64,000 bases of DNA from Mesorhizobium escarrei (GTDB lineage: Bacteria; Pseudomonadota; Alphaproteobacteria; Rhizobiales; Rhizobiaceae): positions 4,234-68,233 of the forward strand of contig NZ_CAKXZT010000117.1 of the NCBI RefSeq assembly GCF_935825525.1, in the 5' to 3' direction. Below, piece by piece: positions 40,731 to 50,270 of this stretch (positions are counted from its first letter, which is position 1; each line of letters begins with the position of its first letter). Made by a program: the position numbers and the translations under genes. The notes beneath the pieces are model-generated. The model was not told the DNA's origin, did not search any database, and saw only the letters and a program-made list of their open reading frames with translations.

Positions 40731-42125
40731 ATGTTGAGCCGACCCAGATCGACGATAGCCCGGGCAGCGCGCGCCTTCGCGACGCTTTCGCTTGCCGCGA
40801 CACTCGCTGTGACCAGCACGGTCAGCGCCTTCGCGCAAAACGTGCCGGTGGTGCGCGATGCCGAGATCGAGGCGCTGGTGCGCGACTATGCGCGACCGAT
40901 CTTCAGGGCCGCGGGCCTGCCGGAAGACGGCGTCGACATCGTGCTGGTCAACGACCAGAGTTTCAACGCCTTCGTTGCCGGGTCCCGCCTGTTCATCAAC
41001 ACCGGCGCCCTGATGTCGGCGGAAACGCCCAACGAGATCATCGGCGTCATCGCCCATGAAGCCGGCCACATCGCCGGCGGCCACCAGCAAAAATTGCGCA
41101 ACCAACTCGAACGCGCCAAGACGATGGCCATCATCGCGACGCTGCTTGGCGCCGGTGCCATCGTCGCCGGCGCCACCAGCAAAAGCCGGGGCCTGGCCGG
41201 CGCCGGCATGGGGGTTGCGGCCGGCGGCGGCGAGATGGCGCAGCGCAGTATCCTCGCCTATCAGCGCACCGAAGAGATGACCGCCGACCGCTCGGCGATA
41301 ACCTATCTCAATGCCACCGGTCAGTCCGGCCTGGGCATGCTGAAGACCTTCGGCCGCTTTCAGAGCGCGCTCTCGCTGTCGGGGGCGCAGGTCGACCCCT
41401 ACCGGATCAGCCATCCGCTGCCGCGCGAACGCATCGCCAACCTCGAAGTCCTGGTCAAGAAGAGCCCCCATGTCGACAAGGTCGATGCGCCGGCGCTGCA
41501 GCAGCGGCATGACATGATGCGCGTCAAGATCGCCGCCTATATGGGAGGCCAGGCCGCCGCATCGCGGCTGATGCGCAAGATGCCGGGTAGCCTCGCCTCG
41601 CGATATGGCGACGCGCAGACGAGCTATCTTTTCGGCGATCTGGCCGGGGCGCTCGCCAAGACCAACGCGCTGATCAAGGCACAGCCGAAGAACGCCTATT
41701 TCCAGGAGTTGCGCGGCGACATCCTGATGAAGGCGAACAGACCGAAGGCTGCCGCGGAAGCCTATGCCAAGGCGGTCAGCCTCGACCCGGCGCGATCCGG
41801 GCTGCTGCCGGTTTCCTACGGCCAGGCGCTGATGGCCGTCGGCACGCCCGATTCCCTGGAGAAAGCGGTGGTGCAGATAAACAAGGGTCTCGGGCGCGAC
41901 CGAGAAAACGCCGTCGGTTACCGCCATCTTGCGCAGGCCTATGGCGAGCTTGGCAACATTCCGGCCGCCGACCTTGCGACCGCCGAAGGCCATTTCTATT
42001 CCGGCGCCTACAAGGATGCCAAGATCTTCGCAATGCGCGCGCAGATGAAAATGAAGCGCGGCGAGCCGGGCTGGATCCGCGCGCAGGACATCATAAACTA
42101 CGCACCATCAGGCAAGAAAAAGTGA
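40731..42125 (+). CDS. M48-family zinc metalloprotease with TPR region (BepA-like)
   Basis: Periplasmic protease/chaperone thought to help outer-membrane protein quality control. The 464-aa protein has a signal peptide (FATLSLAATLAVTSTVSAFA). The zinc site is HEAGHIAGGH (H109, E110, H113) with the third ligand in YQRTEEMTADRSAI. A glycine-rich hydrophobic segment (IIATLLGAGAIVAGATS) follows the site as in BepA. The C-terminal half (about 290-460) has TPR-like helices (AEAYAKAVSLDPARSGLLPV). The DsbA gene follows in the same direction. Confidence 0.92.
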   Translation: MLSRPRSTIARAARAFATLSLAATLAVTSTVSAFAQNVPVVRDAEIEALVRDYARPIFRAAGLPEDGVDIVLVNDQSFNAFVAGSRLFINTGALMSAETPNEIIGVIAHEAGHIAGGHQQKLRNQLERAKTMAIIATLLGAGAIVAGATSKSRGLAGAGMGVAAGGGEMAQRSILAYQRTEEMTADRSAITYLNATGQSGLGMLKTFGRFQSALSLSGAQVDPYRISHPLPRERIANLEVLVKKSPHVDKVDAPALQQRHDMMRVKIAAYMGGQAAASRLMRKMPGSLASRYGDAQTSYLFGDLAGALAKTNALIKAQPKNAYFQELRGDILMKANRPKAAAEAYAKAVSLDPARSGLLPVSYGQALMAVGTPDSLEKAVVQINKGLGRDRENAVGYRHLAQAYGELGNIPAADLATAEGHFYSGAYKDAKIFAMRAQMKMKRGEPGWIRAQDIINYAPSGKKK

Positions 42126-42150
42126 ACCGTCCGGCCGTGCGCGGCGACAA

Positions 42151-42201
42151 GTAGTCGGACCAATCGGGTAGTCGGACCAATCGGGTCGGACAACCGGGCC
42201 G
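42151..42201 (+). repeat. 17-bp tandem repeat before the DsbA gene
   Basis: Two perfect units of GTAGTCGGACCAATCGG (42151-42167, 42168-42184) and shortened third and fourth units (GTCGGACAACCGG, GCCGGACCAGG). It lies in the short gap between the protease and DsbA genes. Confidence 0.85.
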
Positions 42202-42223
42202 GACCAGGCAAGAGGATTTAGCG

Positions 42224-43030
42224 ATGATGAAGAAGGCAATTCTGCTGGGCACCACGGGCGTGGCGGTCGCTCTCGCCATGCTGGGTTTCGGGTTCGTGAC
42301 CGGAAGTCCGCAGGCGGCAAAGGCCGATGCCACGCAGATCGCCCAGGCAGCCTCCGCCGACACCAGGTTCGACCGGGCTGAAGTCGAAGGCATCATCCGC
42401 GACTATCTCCTGAAGAACCCGGAAGTGCTGCTGGAAGCTCAGGAAGCGCTCGAGGCCAAGCAGAAGGAGGCGCAGCGGGTCGCCAGTCTCGGCGTCATCA
42501 AAGATGCCAAGGACCAGATCTTCAACTCGGCCTTCGACGGCGTCGTCGGCAATCCGAACGGCAGGGTCACCATCGTCGAATTCTACGATTACAATTGCGG
42601 CTACTGCAAACGCGCCATGGAGGACATGCAGACGCTGACGACAGCCGATCCGGAGCTGCGCTTCGTGCTCAAGGAGTTCCCGATCCTCGGCCCGGATTCG
42701 CAGAAGGCGAGCGTCGTCTCGATGGCCTTCCACCTGATGATGCCGGAGAAATACGGCGAGTTCCACAACGCGCTGCTCGGCGCCCAGGGACGCGCCACCG
42801 AAGCGGCGGCCATCAAGGTAGCGCTTTCGCTCGGCGCCAACGAAGCGACGCTGCGCGAGAAGATGAAGGATCCGTCGATCGCCGAGGCGCTCTCCAAGAC
42901 CTACGATCTTGCCAACAAGCTGGCCATCACCGGAACGCCCTCCTATGTGGTCGGCAATGAGGTGGTGTTCGGTGCGCTCGGCCAGGACGTGCTGGCGGAG
43001 AAGATAGAGGCGGCCAAGGCCGCACTCTGA
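42224..43030 (+). CDS. DsbA-family thiol-disulfide oxidoreductase
   Basis: A 268-aa exported protein. The signal region is AILLGTTGVAVALAMLGFGF. An N-terminal helical segment (FDRAEVEGIIRDYLLKNPEV) is typical of ScsC/DsbA-like proteins that oligomerise. The thioredoxin-like domain has the active site NCGYCKRAM (C125, C128) and the cis-Pro loop TGTPSYVVGNEV. It probably forms or isomerises disulfides in the periplasm. The gene lies downstream of the M48 protease gene and upstream of aroQ. The ribosome-binding site is AGAGGA. Confidence 0.92.
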   Translation: MMKKAILLGTTGVAVALAMLGFGFVTGSPQAAKADATQIAQAASADTRFDRAEVEGIIRDYLLKNPEVLLEAQEALEAKQKEAQRVASLGVIKDAKDQIFNSAFDGVVGNPNGRVTIVEFYDYNCGYCKRAMEDMQTLTTADPELRFVLKEFPILGPDSQKASVVSMAFHLMMPEKYGEFHNALLGAQGRATEAAAIKVALSLGANEATLREKMKDPSIAEALSKTYDLANKLAITGTPSYVVGNEVVFGALGQDVLAEKIEAAKAAL

Positions 43031-43165
43031 TCGGCTTCGGCGAAAGCCATTTTTCGGCTGTTGTGGACAGCGAAAGAACCCACTTGCGCTCTTTTCGCAG
43101 GCGTTTAAGCCCATTATAGAGGTCCGGCGCGCCGACTGGTGCCGGCGTGGGGAAAGGTCGGCATT

Positions 43166-43600
43166 TTGAAAACGGTTTTCGTTCTGAACGGTCCCAACCT
43201 CAACGCGCTCGGCAAGCGCGAGCCGGGCATCTATGGCGGCAAGACGCTGGCCGCGATCGCCGACGATTGCAAGCAGGCAGGTGCGGCGCTTGGGCTCGAG
43301 ATCGATTTCCGTCAGTCGAACCATGAGGGCGACCTCGTCGACTGGATACAGGAGGCCGCCGACAAGGCGGTCGGCATCGTCATCAATCCGGGCGCCTACA
43401 GCCACACCTCGATCGCCATCCACGACGCCATCCGCTCCGTCGCGCCATTGCCCGTCGCCGAAGTTCATCTTTCCAACATCCATGCGCGGGAATCATTCCG
43501 CCACGTTTCCATGGTCTCGCCTGTCGCCGTCGGCGTGATCTGCGGATTCGGGCCGATCGGCTACACACTGGCGCTGCAGGCGCTGGCCGCACGCCTCTGA
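43166..43600 (+). CDS. aroQ: 3-dehydroquinate dehydratase, type II
   Basis: Third step of the shikimate pathway. The 144-aa protein shows [20 protein letters not shown] (flexible lid Arg and Tyr), [36 protein letters not shown] (Asn and His) and VEVHLSN-type [18 protein letters not shown] with the catalytic His. The TTG at 43166 gives the family N-terminus [16 protein letters not shown] lies 8 nt upstream. The frame also opens to a GTG at 43139. It is followed by accB after 26 bp. Confidence 0.95.
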   Translation: MKTVFVLNGPNLNALGKREPGIYGGKTLAAIADDCKQAGAALGLEIDFRQSNHEGDLVDWIQEAADKAVGIVINPGAYSHTSIAIHDAIRSVAPLPVAEVHLSNIHARESFRHVSMVSPVAVGVICGFGPIGYTLALQALAARL

Positions 43601-43626
43601 CCGGCCAACAAACAGAAGGCTCGAAA

Positions 43627-44085
43627 ATGTCGATAAAGAAGAATGGTGTTGACCAGCAGCTTATCCGCGATCTGGCGGGCATACTGAACGACACCAACCT
43701 CACCGAGATCGAGGTCGAGCTGGGCGACTTGAAGGTGCGCGTGTCGCGACAGGCGCCGGCCGTCCATGCGGTCGCCGCACCGCAGCCCGCCTATGCGCCG
43801 CCGGCAGCGCAGCCGGCCGGCGCAGCCGCACCGGCAGCGGCCGACATGTCCAAGAATGCAGTGACCTCGCCCATGGTCGGCACCGCCTACCTGGCGCCAT
43901 CGCCCGACGCCAAGGCGTTCATCGAGGTCGGCCAGCAGGTCAAGGAAGGCCAGACGCTGCTGATCATCGAGGCGATGAAGACGATGAACCAGATCCCCTC
44001 GCCCCGTGCCGGCACGGTGACGGCGATCCTGTTCGAGGATGCGCAGCCGGTCGAATATGGCATGCCGCTCGTCGTGATCGAGTAG
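43627..44085 (+). CDS. accB: biotin carboxyl carrier protein of acetyl-CoA carboxylase
   Basis: Carries biotin between the carboxylase and carboxyltransferase. The 152-aa protein has an N-terminal recognition part ([20 protein letters not shown]), an Ala/Pro-rich flexible linker (about 45-75) and a C-terminal biotinyl domain with [20 protein letters not shown] and the biotinylation motif EAMKTMN (K118). Normal length. It is 19 bp upstream of accC in the conserved aroQ-accB-accC order. Confidence 0.97.
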   Translation: MSIKKNGVDQQLIRDLAGILNDTNLTEIEVELGDLKVRVSRQAPAVHAVAAPQPAYAPPAAQPAGAAAPAAADMSKNAVTSPMVGTAYLAPSPDAKAFIEVGQQVKEGQTLLIIEAMKTMNQIPSPRAGTVTAILFEDAQPVEYGMPLVVIE

Positions 44086-44104
44086 AGCCGGGAACAGCCG
44101 AAAA

Positions 44105-45448
44105 ATGTTCCAGAAGATCCTCATCGCCAATCGCGGCGAAATCGCTCTGAGGGTGCTGCGCGCCTGCAAGGAGCTCGGCATTCAGACAGTGGTGGTGCAT
44201 TCCACCGCCGACGCCGACGCCATGCATGTGCGGCTCGCCGACGAGAGCGTCTGCATCGGCCCGCCGCCGTCGCGCGACAGCTATCTCAACATCCACCAGA
44301 TCGTCGCGGCGTGCGAGATCACCGGCGCCGACGCGGTGCATCCGGGCTACGGATTCCTGTCGGAGAATGCCAAATTCGCCGATATCCTCGCCGCTCACAA
44401 CATCACCTTCATCGGCCCATCCGGCGATCACATCCGCATCATGGGCGACAAGATCGAGGCCAAGCGCACCGCAAAGCGCCTTGGCATTCCGGTGGTGCCC
44501 GGCTCCGACGGGGCGGTCACCGAGGAAAAGGAAGCCAGACGCATCGCCGCCGACATCGGCTATCCCGTGATCATCAAGGCGTCGGCTGGCGGCGGCGGAC
44601 GCGGCATGAAAGTGGCGCGCAGCGAAGCCGATCTTGTCGTCGCGCTGCAGACGGCGCGCTCGGAAGCCGGTGCCGCTTTTGGCGACGACGCCGTCTACAT
44701 CGAAAAATATCTCGAAAAGCCGCGCCACATCGAGGTCCAGGTGTTCGGCGACGGTGCCGGCCGCGGCGTGCACTTCGGCGAACGCGACTGCTCACTGCAG
44801 CGCCGCCACCAGAAAGTCTGGGAAGAGGCGCCCTCGCCGGCGCTCAATGCCGAGGAGCGCGCGCATATCGGCGGCGTCTGCGCCAGGGCGATCGCCGATC
44901 TCGGCTACTCCGGCGCCGGCACCATCGAATTCCTCTACGAGAACGGCGAGTTCTACTTCATCGAGATGAACACGCGCCTGCAGGTCGAGCATCCGGTGAC
45001 GGAGGCAATCACCGGCATCGACCTCGTGCACGAGCAGATCCGCGTCGCCTCGGGCGGCGGGCTTTCGATGCGCCAGGAAGAGATCCGCTTTCAGGGCCAC
45101 GCCATCGAATGCCGCATCAATGCAGAGGATCCGCGCACCTTCACCCCCTCGCCGGGCACGATCACCCACTTCCACACGCCGGGCGGCCTCGGCATCCGTG
45201 TCGATTCCGGCGTCTATTCCGGCTATAAGATACCGCCTTACTACGACAGTTTGATCGGCAAGCTGATCGTGCACGGCCGCAATCGCGTCGAATGCATGAT
45301 GCGGCTGCGGCGGGCGCTCGACGAATTCGTCGTCGACGGCATCAAGACGACACTGCCGCTGTTTCGCGATCTCGTCGGCAATCCGGATATCGCCAATGGC
45401 GAATATGACATCCACTGGCTGGAAAATTATCTGGCCGATGAGGATTAG
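44105..45448 (+). CDS. accC: biotin carboxylase, subunit of acetyl-CoA carboxylase
   Basis: ATP-dependent carboxylation of biotin on AccB, the first step of fatty-acid synthesis. The 447-aa protein has the ATP-grasp layout: [34 protein letters not shown], the glycine-rich loop [37 protein letters not shown] (HQKV), [20 protein letters not shown], and [18 protein letters not shown]. All catalytic segments are present and the length is standard. aat starts 29 bp downstream. Confidence 0.97.
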   Translation: MFQKILIANRGEIALRVLRACKELGIQTVVVHSTADADAMHVRLADESVCIGPPPSRDSYLNIHQIVAACEITGADAVHPGYGFLSENAKFADILAAHNITFIGPSGDHIRIMGDKIEAKRTAKRLGIPVVPGSDGAVTEEKEARRIAADIGYPVIIKASAGGGGRGMKVARSEADLVVALQTARSEAGAAFGDDAVYIEKYLEKPRHIEVQVFGDGAGRGVHFGERDCSLQRRHQKVWEEAPSPALNAEERAHIGGVCARAIADLGYSGAGTIEFLYENGEFYFIEMNTRLQVEHPVTEAITGIDLVHEQIRVASGGGLSMRQEEIRFQGHAIECRINAEDPRTFTPSPGTITHFHTPGGLGIRVDSGVYSGYKIPPYYDSLIGKLIVHGRNRVECMMRLRRALDEFVVDGIKTTLPLFRDLVGNPDIANGEYDIHWLENYLADED

Positions 45449-45477
45449 GACGTGAACTTATAGAATATAGTGTCGCG

Positions 45478-46095
45478 ATGACCCGTCCCTACGCGCCAGG
45501 CTATCGCATCCCGACCGACCTGTTGCTCAAGGCCTACGCCTCGGGCGTCTTTCCGATGGCCGAAAGCGCCACCGATCCCGAAGTGTTCTGGGTGCGGCCG
45601 GAGACGCGCGGCATCATCCCGCTGGATGGTTTTCACACGCCCAAAAGCCTGAGGAAGGCGATCCGGAAAGACCTGTTCGATATCCGTTTCGATTTTGATT
45701 TCGAGGCGACCATCGACGGCTGCGCCGAGAGGCGCGAGGAACGCCGGTCGACCTGGATCAATGCGCCGATCCGCGAGGCCTATGTCGAACTCCATCGGGT
45801 GGGTCATTGCCATTCGGTCGAAGCCTGGCGCGAGGGTCGGCTGGTTGGCGGCCTCTACGGCGTGTCTCTCGGCCGTGTGTTCTTCGGCGAAAGCATGTTC
45901 GCCAGGGAAACGGACGCGTCGAAGGTCTGCCTGGTGCACCTTGTCGAGCGCCTGAAGCAACGACACTTCGCGTTGCTCGACACGCAGTTCACCACCGAGC
46001 ACCTCAAACGCTTCGGCGCGGTCGACGTGCCAAGGGGCAAATACGAAAAGATGCTGGCCGACGCGCTGAAGGGCGAGGCGGTCTTTTTCCCATGA
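45478..46095 (+). CDS. aat: leucyl/phenylalanyl-tRNA-protein transferase
   Basis: Adds Leu or Phe to proteins with N-terminal Arg or Lys for ClpS/ClpAP degradation (N-degron pathway). The 205-aa protein has the family motifs: [80 protein letters not shown] and [20 protein letters not shown]. Start at 45478; the ATG is the first codon of the conserved frame. Its place after accBC is typical for the order. Confidence 0.95.
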   Translation: MTRPYAPGYRIPTDLLLKAYASGVFPMAESATDPEVFWVRPETRGIIPLDGFHTPKSLRKAIRKDLFDIRFDFDFEATIDGCAERREERRSTWINAPIREAYVELHRVGHCHSVEAWREGRLVGGLYGVSLGRVFFGESMFARETDASKVCLVHLVERLKQRHFALLDTQFTTEHLKRFGAVDVPRGKYEKMLADALKGEAVFFP

Positions 46096-46120
46096 TCTGC
46101 GCCAAAGGTCGGGTTCTTGG

Positions 46121-46489
46121 TCAGGTTTTTGTGGCAGGTTCAAGAGGCGTCTGCGCGTGGAACATCATCTTCCAGCCATTGACGCGATGGACATAGCCGG
46201 TGCTGACCAGCGCCGCATAAGGCTCGCCATTCTCGCGAGTGGCATGGGCCTCATAGGTCAGCATGACAATGTCGCTGCCCGGCTCGATGATGCCCTTGAG
46301 GTCGATGTCGAGATCGCGCCAGCGATTTGCGTCCGTCGCGGTTTCGGCCAGATCGGCATTGCTCATCGTTTGCGCCATCTGTGGGAAAGCCACCAGGCAT
46401 TCGGTGTCGGCATTGGCTTTGAAATAGGCAGCGTCGCCGGTCCAGAACCCTTTTTCGAGTTCGAGAAGCTCGCTTTTATTAGCCATCAT
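46121..46489 (-). CDS. DUF4440/SnoaL-like (NTF2-fold) protein
   Basis: A 122-aa protein: an opening helix (ELLELEKGFWTGDAAYFKAN), then VAFPQMAQTMSNADLAETAT and strand-rich SDIVMLTYEAHATRENGEPY with VSTGYVHRVNGWKMMFHAQT. This is the NTF2-like cone fold used by small enzymes and stress proteins. The substrate is unknown. The ATG at 46489 is preferred over a longer frame from 46594. It is convergent with aat. Confidence 0.72.
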   Translation of the reverse strand: MMANKSELLELEKGFWTGDAAYFKANADTECLVAFPQMAQTMSNADLAETATDANRWRDLDIDLKGIIEPGSDIVMLTYEAHATRENGEPYAALVSTGYVHRVNGWKMMFHAQTPLEPATKT

Positions 46490-46595
46490 GGGGGACATCC
46501 TCCGAACCGCCAGCCATGACCAACGCACGGCCGACAGTGCGGTTCCGGAATACTCAGCAGGTGATTCCGAACAGGCGATCCCGCACCCCAGCATT

Positions 46596-47207
46596 CTAAT
46601 TGGTTTTGGCCGCGTCGGGTGCCGGCACCTCCGACTTCTGCTTGCAGCCCTTCAGCCAGACGTCGTAGACCGCGTGCTCGACGGCGTTGAGGCCGGGGCT
46701 TTCGGCAAACATCCAGCCGGTGAAGATGCGGCGGATCTTGCGATCCAGCGTGATCTCGTCGACCTCGACGAAGGAATCGGTCTTCGGCTCTTCGGTCTGC
46801 GGCCGCGAATAGCAGATGCGCGGCGTCACCTGCAAAGCGCCGAACTGCACCGTCTCGTCGATATAAACATCGAAGGTGATGATGCGGCCGGTGATCTTGT
46901 CGATGCCGGCGAATTCGGCGACAGGATTGGTGATGCGTTGCGGCGCCGCCGGTGCCACTGGCGCGACTGTCGCATCCGGTTCCACTGTCGCATCCGGTTC
47001 CCCTGGCGCGCCCGGCTCCGTCGGCGCCCCCGGTTCCATTGGCGCCTCAAACTCCGTCGGCGCCCCCGGCTCCATTGGCGCCTCAAACTCCGTCGGCGCC
47101 CCCGGGTCCACTGGCGCCTCCAGCGTCTGTGCGGCTGCGATGCTAAAAGCCGCAAAAGCGGCGGCCACCGTCAGTCCGCCCATCGAAATTCGGCTGAAAA
47201 TGCTCAT
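46596..47207 (-). CDS. DUF2155-family exported protein
   Basis: A 203-aa protein with a signal peptide (GGLTVAAAFAAFSIAAAQTL). A Pro/Glu/Ala-rich linker (about 30-85) has 12-residue repeats EFEAPMEPGAPT, then a conserved DUF2155 domain: FAGIDKITGRIITFDVYIDE, GALQVTPRICYSRPQTEEPK and SFVEVDEITLDRKIRRIFTG with WMFAESPGLNAVEHAVYDVW. DUF2155 genes lie beside NDUFA12 and aat in Alphaproteobacteria; the function is unknown, though complex I assembly or envelope roles have been guessed. The C-terminus KGCKQKSE is intact. Confidence 0.88.
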   Translation of the reverse strand: MSIFSRISMGGLTVAAAFAAFSIAAAQTLEAPVDPGAPTEFEAPMEPGAPTEFEAPMEPGAPTEPGAPGEPDATVEPDATVAPVAPAAPQRITNPVAEFAGIDKITGRIITFDVYIDETVQFGALQVTPRICYSRPQTEEPKTDSFVEVDEITLDRKIRRIFTGWMFAESPGLNAVEHAVYDVWLKGCKQKSEVPAPDAAKTN

Positions 47208-47332
47208 GCAAGGATCCGGTGGTTTGCGCCCGAGGTGATTCTGTCGCGCCCAAGGCTAGTCGCTGCTGTCAGTTCGACAAGCAGCTAAACGCCAATTGTG
47301 GCGATAAAGGACCGATCCGCCCTGGCGATCTC

Positions 47333-47731
47333 TTACGACCCCGGCGTCCAGGCGTCGTAATCGCCGGTCACCTGCGGGCGGTGCTGATTGCTGAGTATGG
47401 AGCCCTTGGGGCGATAGGCGGCGGCACTTCCGGTGAGGTTCGGCTGATGCGGCTTCTGCCAGTCGCGTGGCTTGTAGGTGTCGCTCGGCGGCGCGACATC
47501 GACCCGGTGATGCATCCAGCCATGCCAGCCGGGCGGAATCATCGAGGCTTCCGAATAGTCGCGATAGATGACCCAGCGGCGGGTGCGGCCTTCCGAATCG
47601 ACACCACCCTCGTAATAGACGTTGCCAGCCTCGTCCTGCCCGACTTCCTTGCCATGCCGCCAGGTGTGGAAGCGCGTGCCCAGCGTCTGGCTGTTCCACC
47701 AGGTGAAAAACTGCAGAAGGAAAGTCTTCAT
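47333..47731 (-). CDS. NADH:ubiquinone oxidoreductase NDUFA12-type accessory subunit
   Basis: A 132-aa protein starting MKTFLLQFFTWWNSQTLGTR. The NDUFA12 (B17.2) pattern is clear: FHTWRHGKEVGQDEAGNVYY, GGVDSEGRTRRWVIYRDYSE and SMIPPGWHGWMHHRVDVAPP, then YKPRDWQKPHQPNLTGSAAA. Alphaproteobacterial complex I contains this supernumerary subunit on its matrix-like arm. It shares its neighbourhood with DUF2155, the conserved order. The gap 47208-47332 contains no other gene. Confidence 0.93.
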   Translation of the reverse strand: MKTFLLQFFTWWNSQTLGTRFHTWRHGKEVGQDEAGNVYYEGGVDSEGRTRRWVIYRDYSEASMIPPGWHGWMHHRVDVAPPSDTYKPRDWQKPHQPNLTGSAAAYRPKGSILSNQHRPQVTGDYDAWTPGS

Positions 47732-47982
47732 CCAAATCCTCGTGGCCCAAATCCTCGCGGCGACAGCGGCAGCGCCCCGTTTCCTGCTTATGGCGTCGGG
47801 CCATCGCTAAGGCAAGGGTTTTGCCGCATGAGCCGCGCAAATGGCCGTCGGAAAACCGATCCACCGTGGGGCAAGCCTTTCGCGTCCTGTCGAGGCATGT
47901 CTTGCCAAGGCTGCCCCGTCTTTCTAAAGCTCTGCGCGCCGCATGCAGGTACCCAGCCTGGTTGACGGTTGAGGAGGTAAAG

Positions 47983-48825
47983 ATGGCCCCGGACGCATCC
48001 GACCCTGAGCTGCGGATCAGTGCCAGCTCCATTCGCCTGCGCAAGGGCGGCGTGCCGGTCGTCTGCCTCACCGCCTATACCTATCCCGTCGCTCGCCTGC
48101 TCGACGAGCATGTCGACCTGCTTCTGGTCGGCGACAGCGTCGCCATGGTTCTCCATGGCCACAAGACCACGCTGGGCGCCTCGCTGGAGATGATGATCGC
48201 CCATGGACAAGCGGTGATGCGAGGGTCAGCCAGGGCCTGTGTGGTGGTCGACATGCCGGCCGGAAGCTATGAGGCAACGCCGCGCCAAGCCGTCGCCTCG
48301 GCGCTGCGGGTCGTCGGCGAAACCGGTTGTCAGGCCGTCAAGCTGGAGGGTGGCGTCACGGTTGCCCGACAGATTGCGGCGATTGTCGCTGCCGGCATTC
48401 CGGTCATGGGGCATATCGGCTTGCAGCCGCAATCGGTGGAAAGCGACGGCGGCTACAGGATCAAGGGCCGGACCGAGGAGAATGTGGCTGCGCTTTATCG
48501 CGACGCCGAAGCGGTCGAAAAGGCCGGCGCGTTTTCGGTGGTCATAGAAGGCACCGTCGAGACCGTCGCCGCCGATCTCACCCGGCACATTTCCATCCCA
48601 ACCATCGGCATCGGCGCCAGCGGCGACTGCGACGGCCAGATCCTGGTCATCGACGACATGGTCGGCCTGACCGTCGACCGGGTGCCGAAATTCGTCAAGC
48701 AATATGCCGACCTTCGCAGCGTCATATCGCAGGCGGCGGCCAGCTTTGCAGCGGAGGTGCGCAGCCGGACATTCCCCGGCCCGAGCCACGTTTTTTCCGC
48801 CGCAGCCGACAAGAGCGAAGCATGA
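47983..48825 (+). CDS. panB: 3-methyl-2-oxobutanoate hydroxymethyltransferase
   Basis: First committed step of pantothenate synthesis: transfer of a hydroxymethyl group from methylene-THF to ketoisovalerate. The 280-aa TIM-barrel protein shows CLTAYTYPVARLLDEHVDLL, LLVGDSVAMVLHGHKTTLGA (metal-binding D and S), VVVDMPAGSYEATPRQAVAS, VKLEGG, MGHIGLQPQSV and VVIEGTVETVAADLT with IGIGASGDCDGQILVIDDM. The ATG at 47983 carries GAGGAGG upstream. The stop overlaps the panC start by 4 bp. Confidence 0.96.
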   Translation: MAPDASDPELRISASSIRLRKGGVPVVCLTAYTYPVARLLDEHVDLLLVGDSVAMVLHGHKTTLGASLEMMIAHGQAVMRGSARACVVVDMPAGSYEATPRQAVASALRVVGETGCQAVKLEGGVTVARQIAAIVAAGIPVMGHIGLQPQSVESDGGYRIKGRTEENVAALYRDAEAVEKAGAFSVVIEGTVETVAADLTRHISIPTIGIGASGDCDGQILVIDDMVGLTVDRVPKFVKQYADLRSVISQAAASFAAEVRSRTFPGPSHVFSAAADKSEA

Positions 48826-49673
48826 ACCGGCCTCTCGTCGTCGACAGCGTCGCCGCCCTTCGCGCGCAAATCCGCGATTGGCGTCGCGATGGCGTTAGCC
48901 TTGCCATGGTGCCGACCATGGGTGCGCTGCATGACGGCCATATCTCGCTGATCAGGATCGCGCTGGAAAAGGCCGATCGCTGCGTTGTCTCGATCTTCGT
49001 CAACCCAACCCAGTTCGCGCCGAGCGAAGACCTCGACAAATATCCGCGCCAGCTCGGCCGCGACCTCGATCGGCTGGCCGAGGCCGGCGCACAACTCGCC
49101 TTCGCCCCTGGTGTGGCGCAGATGTACCCGGCCAGCTTCGCCACCAGGATCACGGTCGGCGGGCCAGCCGCCGGGCTGGAATCGGATTTCCGGCCGACCT
49201 TCTTCGACGGCGTCGCGACGGTCGTGGCAAAGCTTTTCCTGCAGGCATCGCCCGACTGCGCGGTCTTCGGCGAGAAAGACTACCAGCAGCTTTGCGTCGT
49301 CAGGCAACTCTGCCGCGATCTTGATCTGCCGGTGGACATCATCGGCGCGCCAACAATACGCGATGCGCATGGCCTCGCCATGTCGTCACGCAACGCCTAT
49401 CTCGGCGATGCCGAGCTTGCGGTGGCGCGCCAGCTCAACGCCATCTTGCGCCGGGCGGCGGCGGCACTTGCGGCAGGCGCGGATGAAGGCAGCGCGACCG
49501 CCGAGGCCAGCCGCGCGCTCATCGAGGCTGGCTTCGACAAAGTCGACTATGTCGCGGCGCGCGAGAGCCTGACGCTCGCCCCGTGGCGGCGAAACCGCGA
49601 CGGGCGCCTGCTCGCAGCCGCCTGGCTGGGCAAGACCAGGCTGATCGACAACGTTGAAGTTCTCTCCGCCTAA
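48822..49673 (+). CDS. panC: pantothenate synthetase
   Basis: Joins pantoate and beta-alanine using ATP. The 283-aa protein has the nucleotidyltransferase fold: VPTMGALHDGHISLIRIALE (HxGH), SIFVNPTQFAPSEDLDKYPR, FDGVATVVAKLFLQASPDCA, VFGEKDYQQLCVVRQLCRDL and GLAMSSRNAYLGDAELAVAR (the KMSKS-like SSRN). Starts within the panB stop (ATGA), so translation is coupled. Length is normal. Confidence 0.96.
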   Translation: MNRPLVVDSVAALRAQIRDWRRDGVSLAMVPTMGALHDGHISLIRIALEKADRCVVSIFVNPTQFAPSEDLDKYPRQLGRDLDRLAEAGAQLAFAPGVAQMYPASFATRITVGGPAAGLESDFRPTFFDGVATVVAKLFLQASPDCAVFGEKDYQQLCVVRQLCRDLDLPVDIIGAPTIRDAHGLAMSSRNAYLGDAELAVARQLNAILRRAAAALAAGADEGSATAEASRALIEAGFDKVDYVAARESLTLAPWRRNRDGRLLAAAWLGKTRLIDNVEVLSA

Positions 49674-49808
49674 AGCGCGTGCCGTTTGGATGGATTCATA
49701 CGAGGCGCTTCAAGCTGTTGTTTTGATGCATGTCATTATCGCAAAACCGCTTCGCGCGGTCGGTTCAAGCCCGAGGACGTGCTTTTGGGCGACGGTGCAT
49801 AGGGGCAA
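49674..49808. repeat. intergenic mosaic repeat
   Basis: Between the convergent panC and phasin genes. Contains ATTCATACGAGGCGCTTCAA then GCATGTCATTATCGCAAAAC and GACGTGCTTTTGGGCGAC. The second part matches the repeat near 55814-55881 (GCATGTCGTTGTCGCAAACC, CATGCTTTTGGGCGACAT) and partly that at 28259. Confidence 0.6.
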
Positions 49809-50270
49809 TCAGGCGACCTTGAGATCCTTGACCGCCTTCTCATAGACATCCTTGATCGGCTTGGATACGTCTTCTGCGGCTTTCGTCGCCGCTGCCTGAA
49901 ACTCCTTGCCCTGTTCGACCGTCTTTTCCACCTGCTTGCGCAAGAAGGCAGTCTGCAGTTCGATGAACTCGGAGGGCGATTTCACGGCAACCAGGGCTTC
50001 GAGGTGAGAAAAGCTGGCCTCAAGATTCGAGCGCAAAGCGGCGATCGTCTTCAGCGACAGTTCATCGCTGGCGCTCTTGGCTGTTTCAAAGGATGACTTG
50101 AAAGCCTTCTGGGTCGCCTCGGCGCCGGTCGCCAATTTAGATAAGGCTTCTTTCGACTGCTCGACGCCCTTTTCGGCGACGGCACGGAACTGATCGGTTA
50201 CCTCGGTCGGGACTTCCACGTTCTCGATGATTTCAGCAGTTTTATCAGCGGTCTTGGTCATAGTTTCCAT
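49809..50270 (-). CDS. phasin-family protein
   Basis: A 153-aa helical protein that probably coats polyhydroxyalkanoate granules. It shows the phasin_2 pattern: ENVEVPTEVTDQFRAVAEKG, VEQSKEALSKLATGAEATQK, SFSHLEALVAVKSPSEFIEL and FLRKQVEKTVEQGKEFQAAA, ending KPIKDVYEKAVKDLKVA. No membrane segment. The start is either ATG 50270 (METMTKTADK) or ATG 50261 (MTKTADK), the latter with AAAGGA nearby. Confidence 0.88.
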   Translation of the reverse strand: METMTKTADKTAEIIENVEVPTEVTDQFRAVAEKGVEQSKEALSKLATGAEATQKAFKSSFETAKSASDELSLKTIAALRSNLEASFSHLEALVAVKSPSEFIELQTAFLRKQVEKTVEQGKEFQAAATKAAEDVSKPIKDVYEKAVKDLKVA

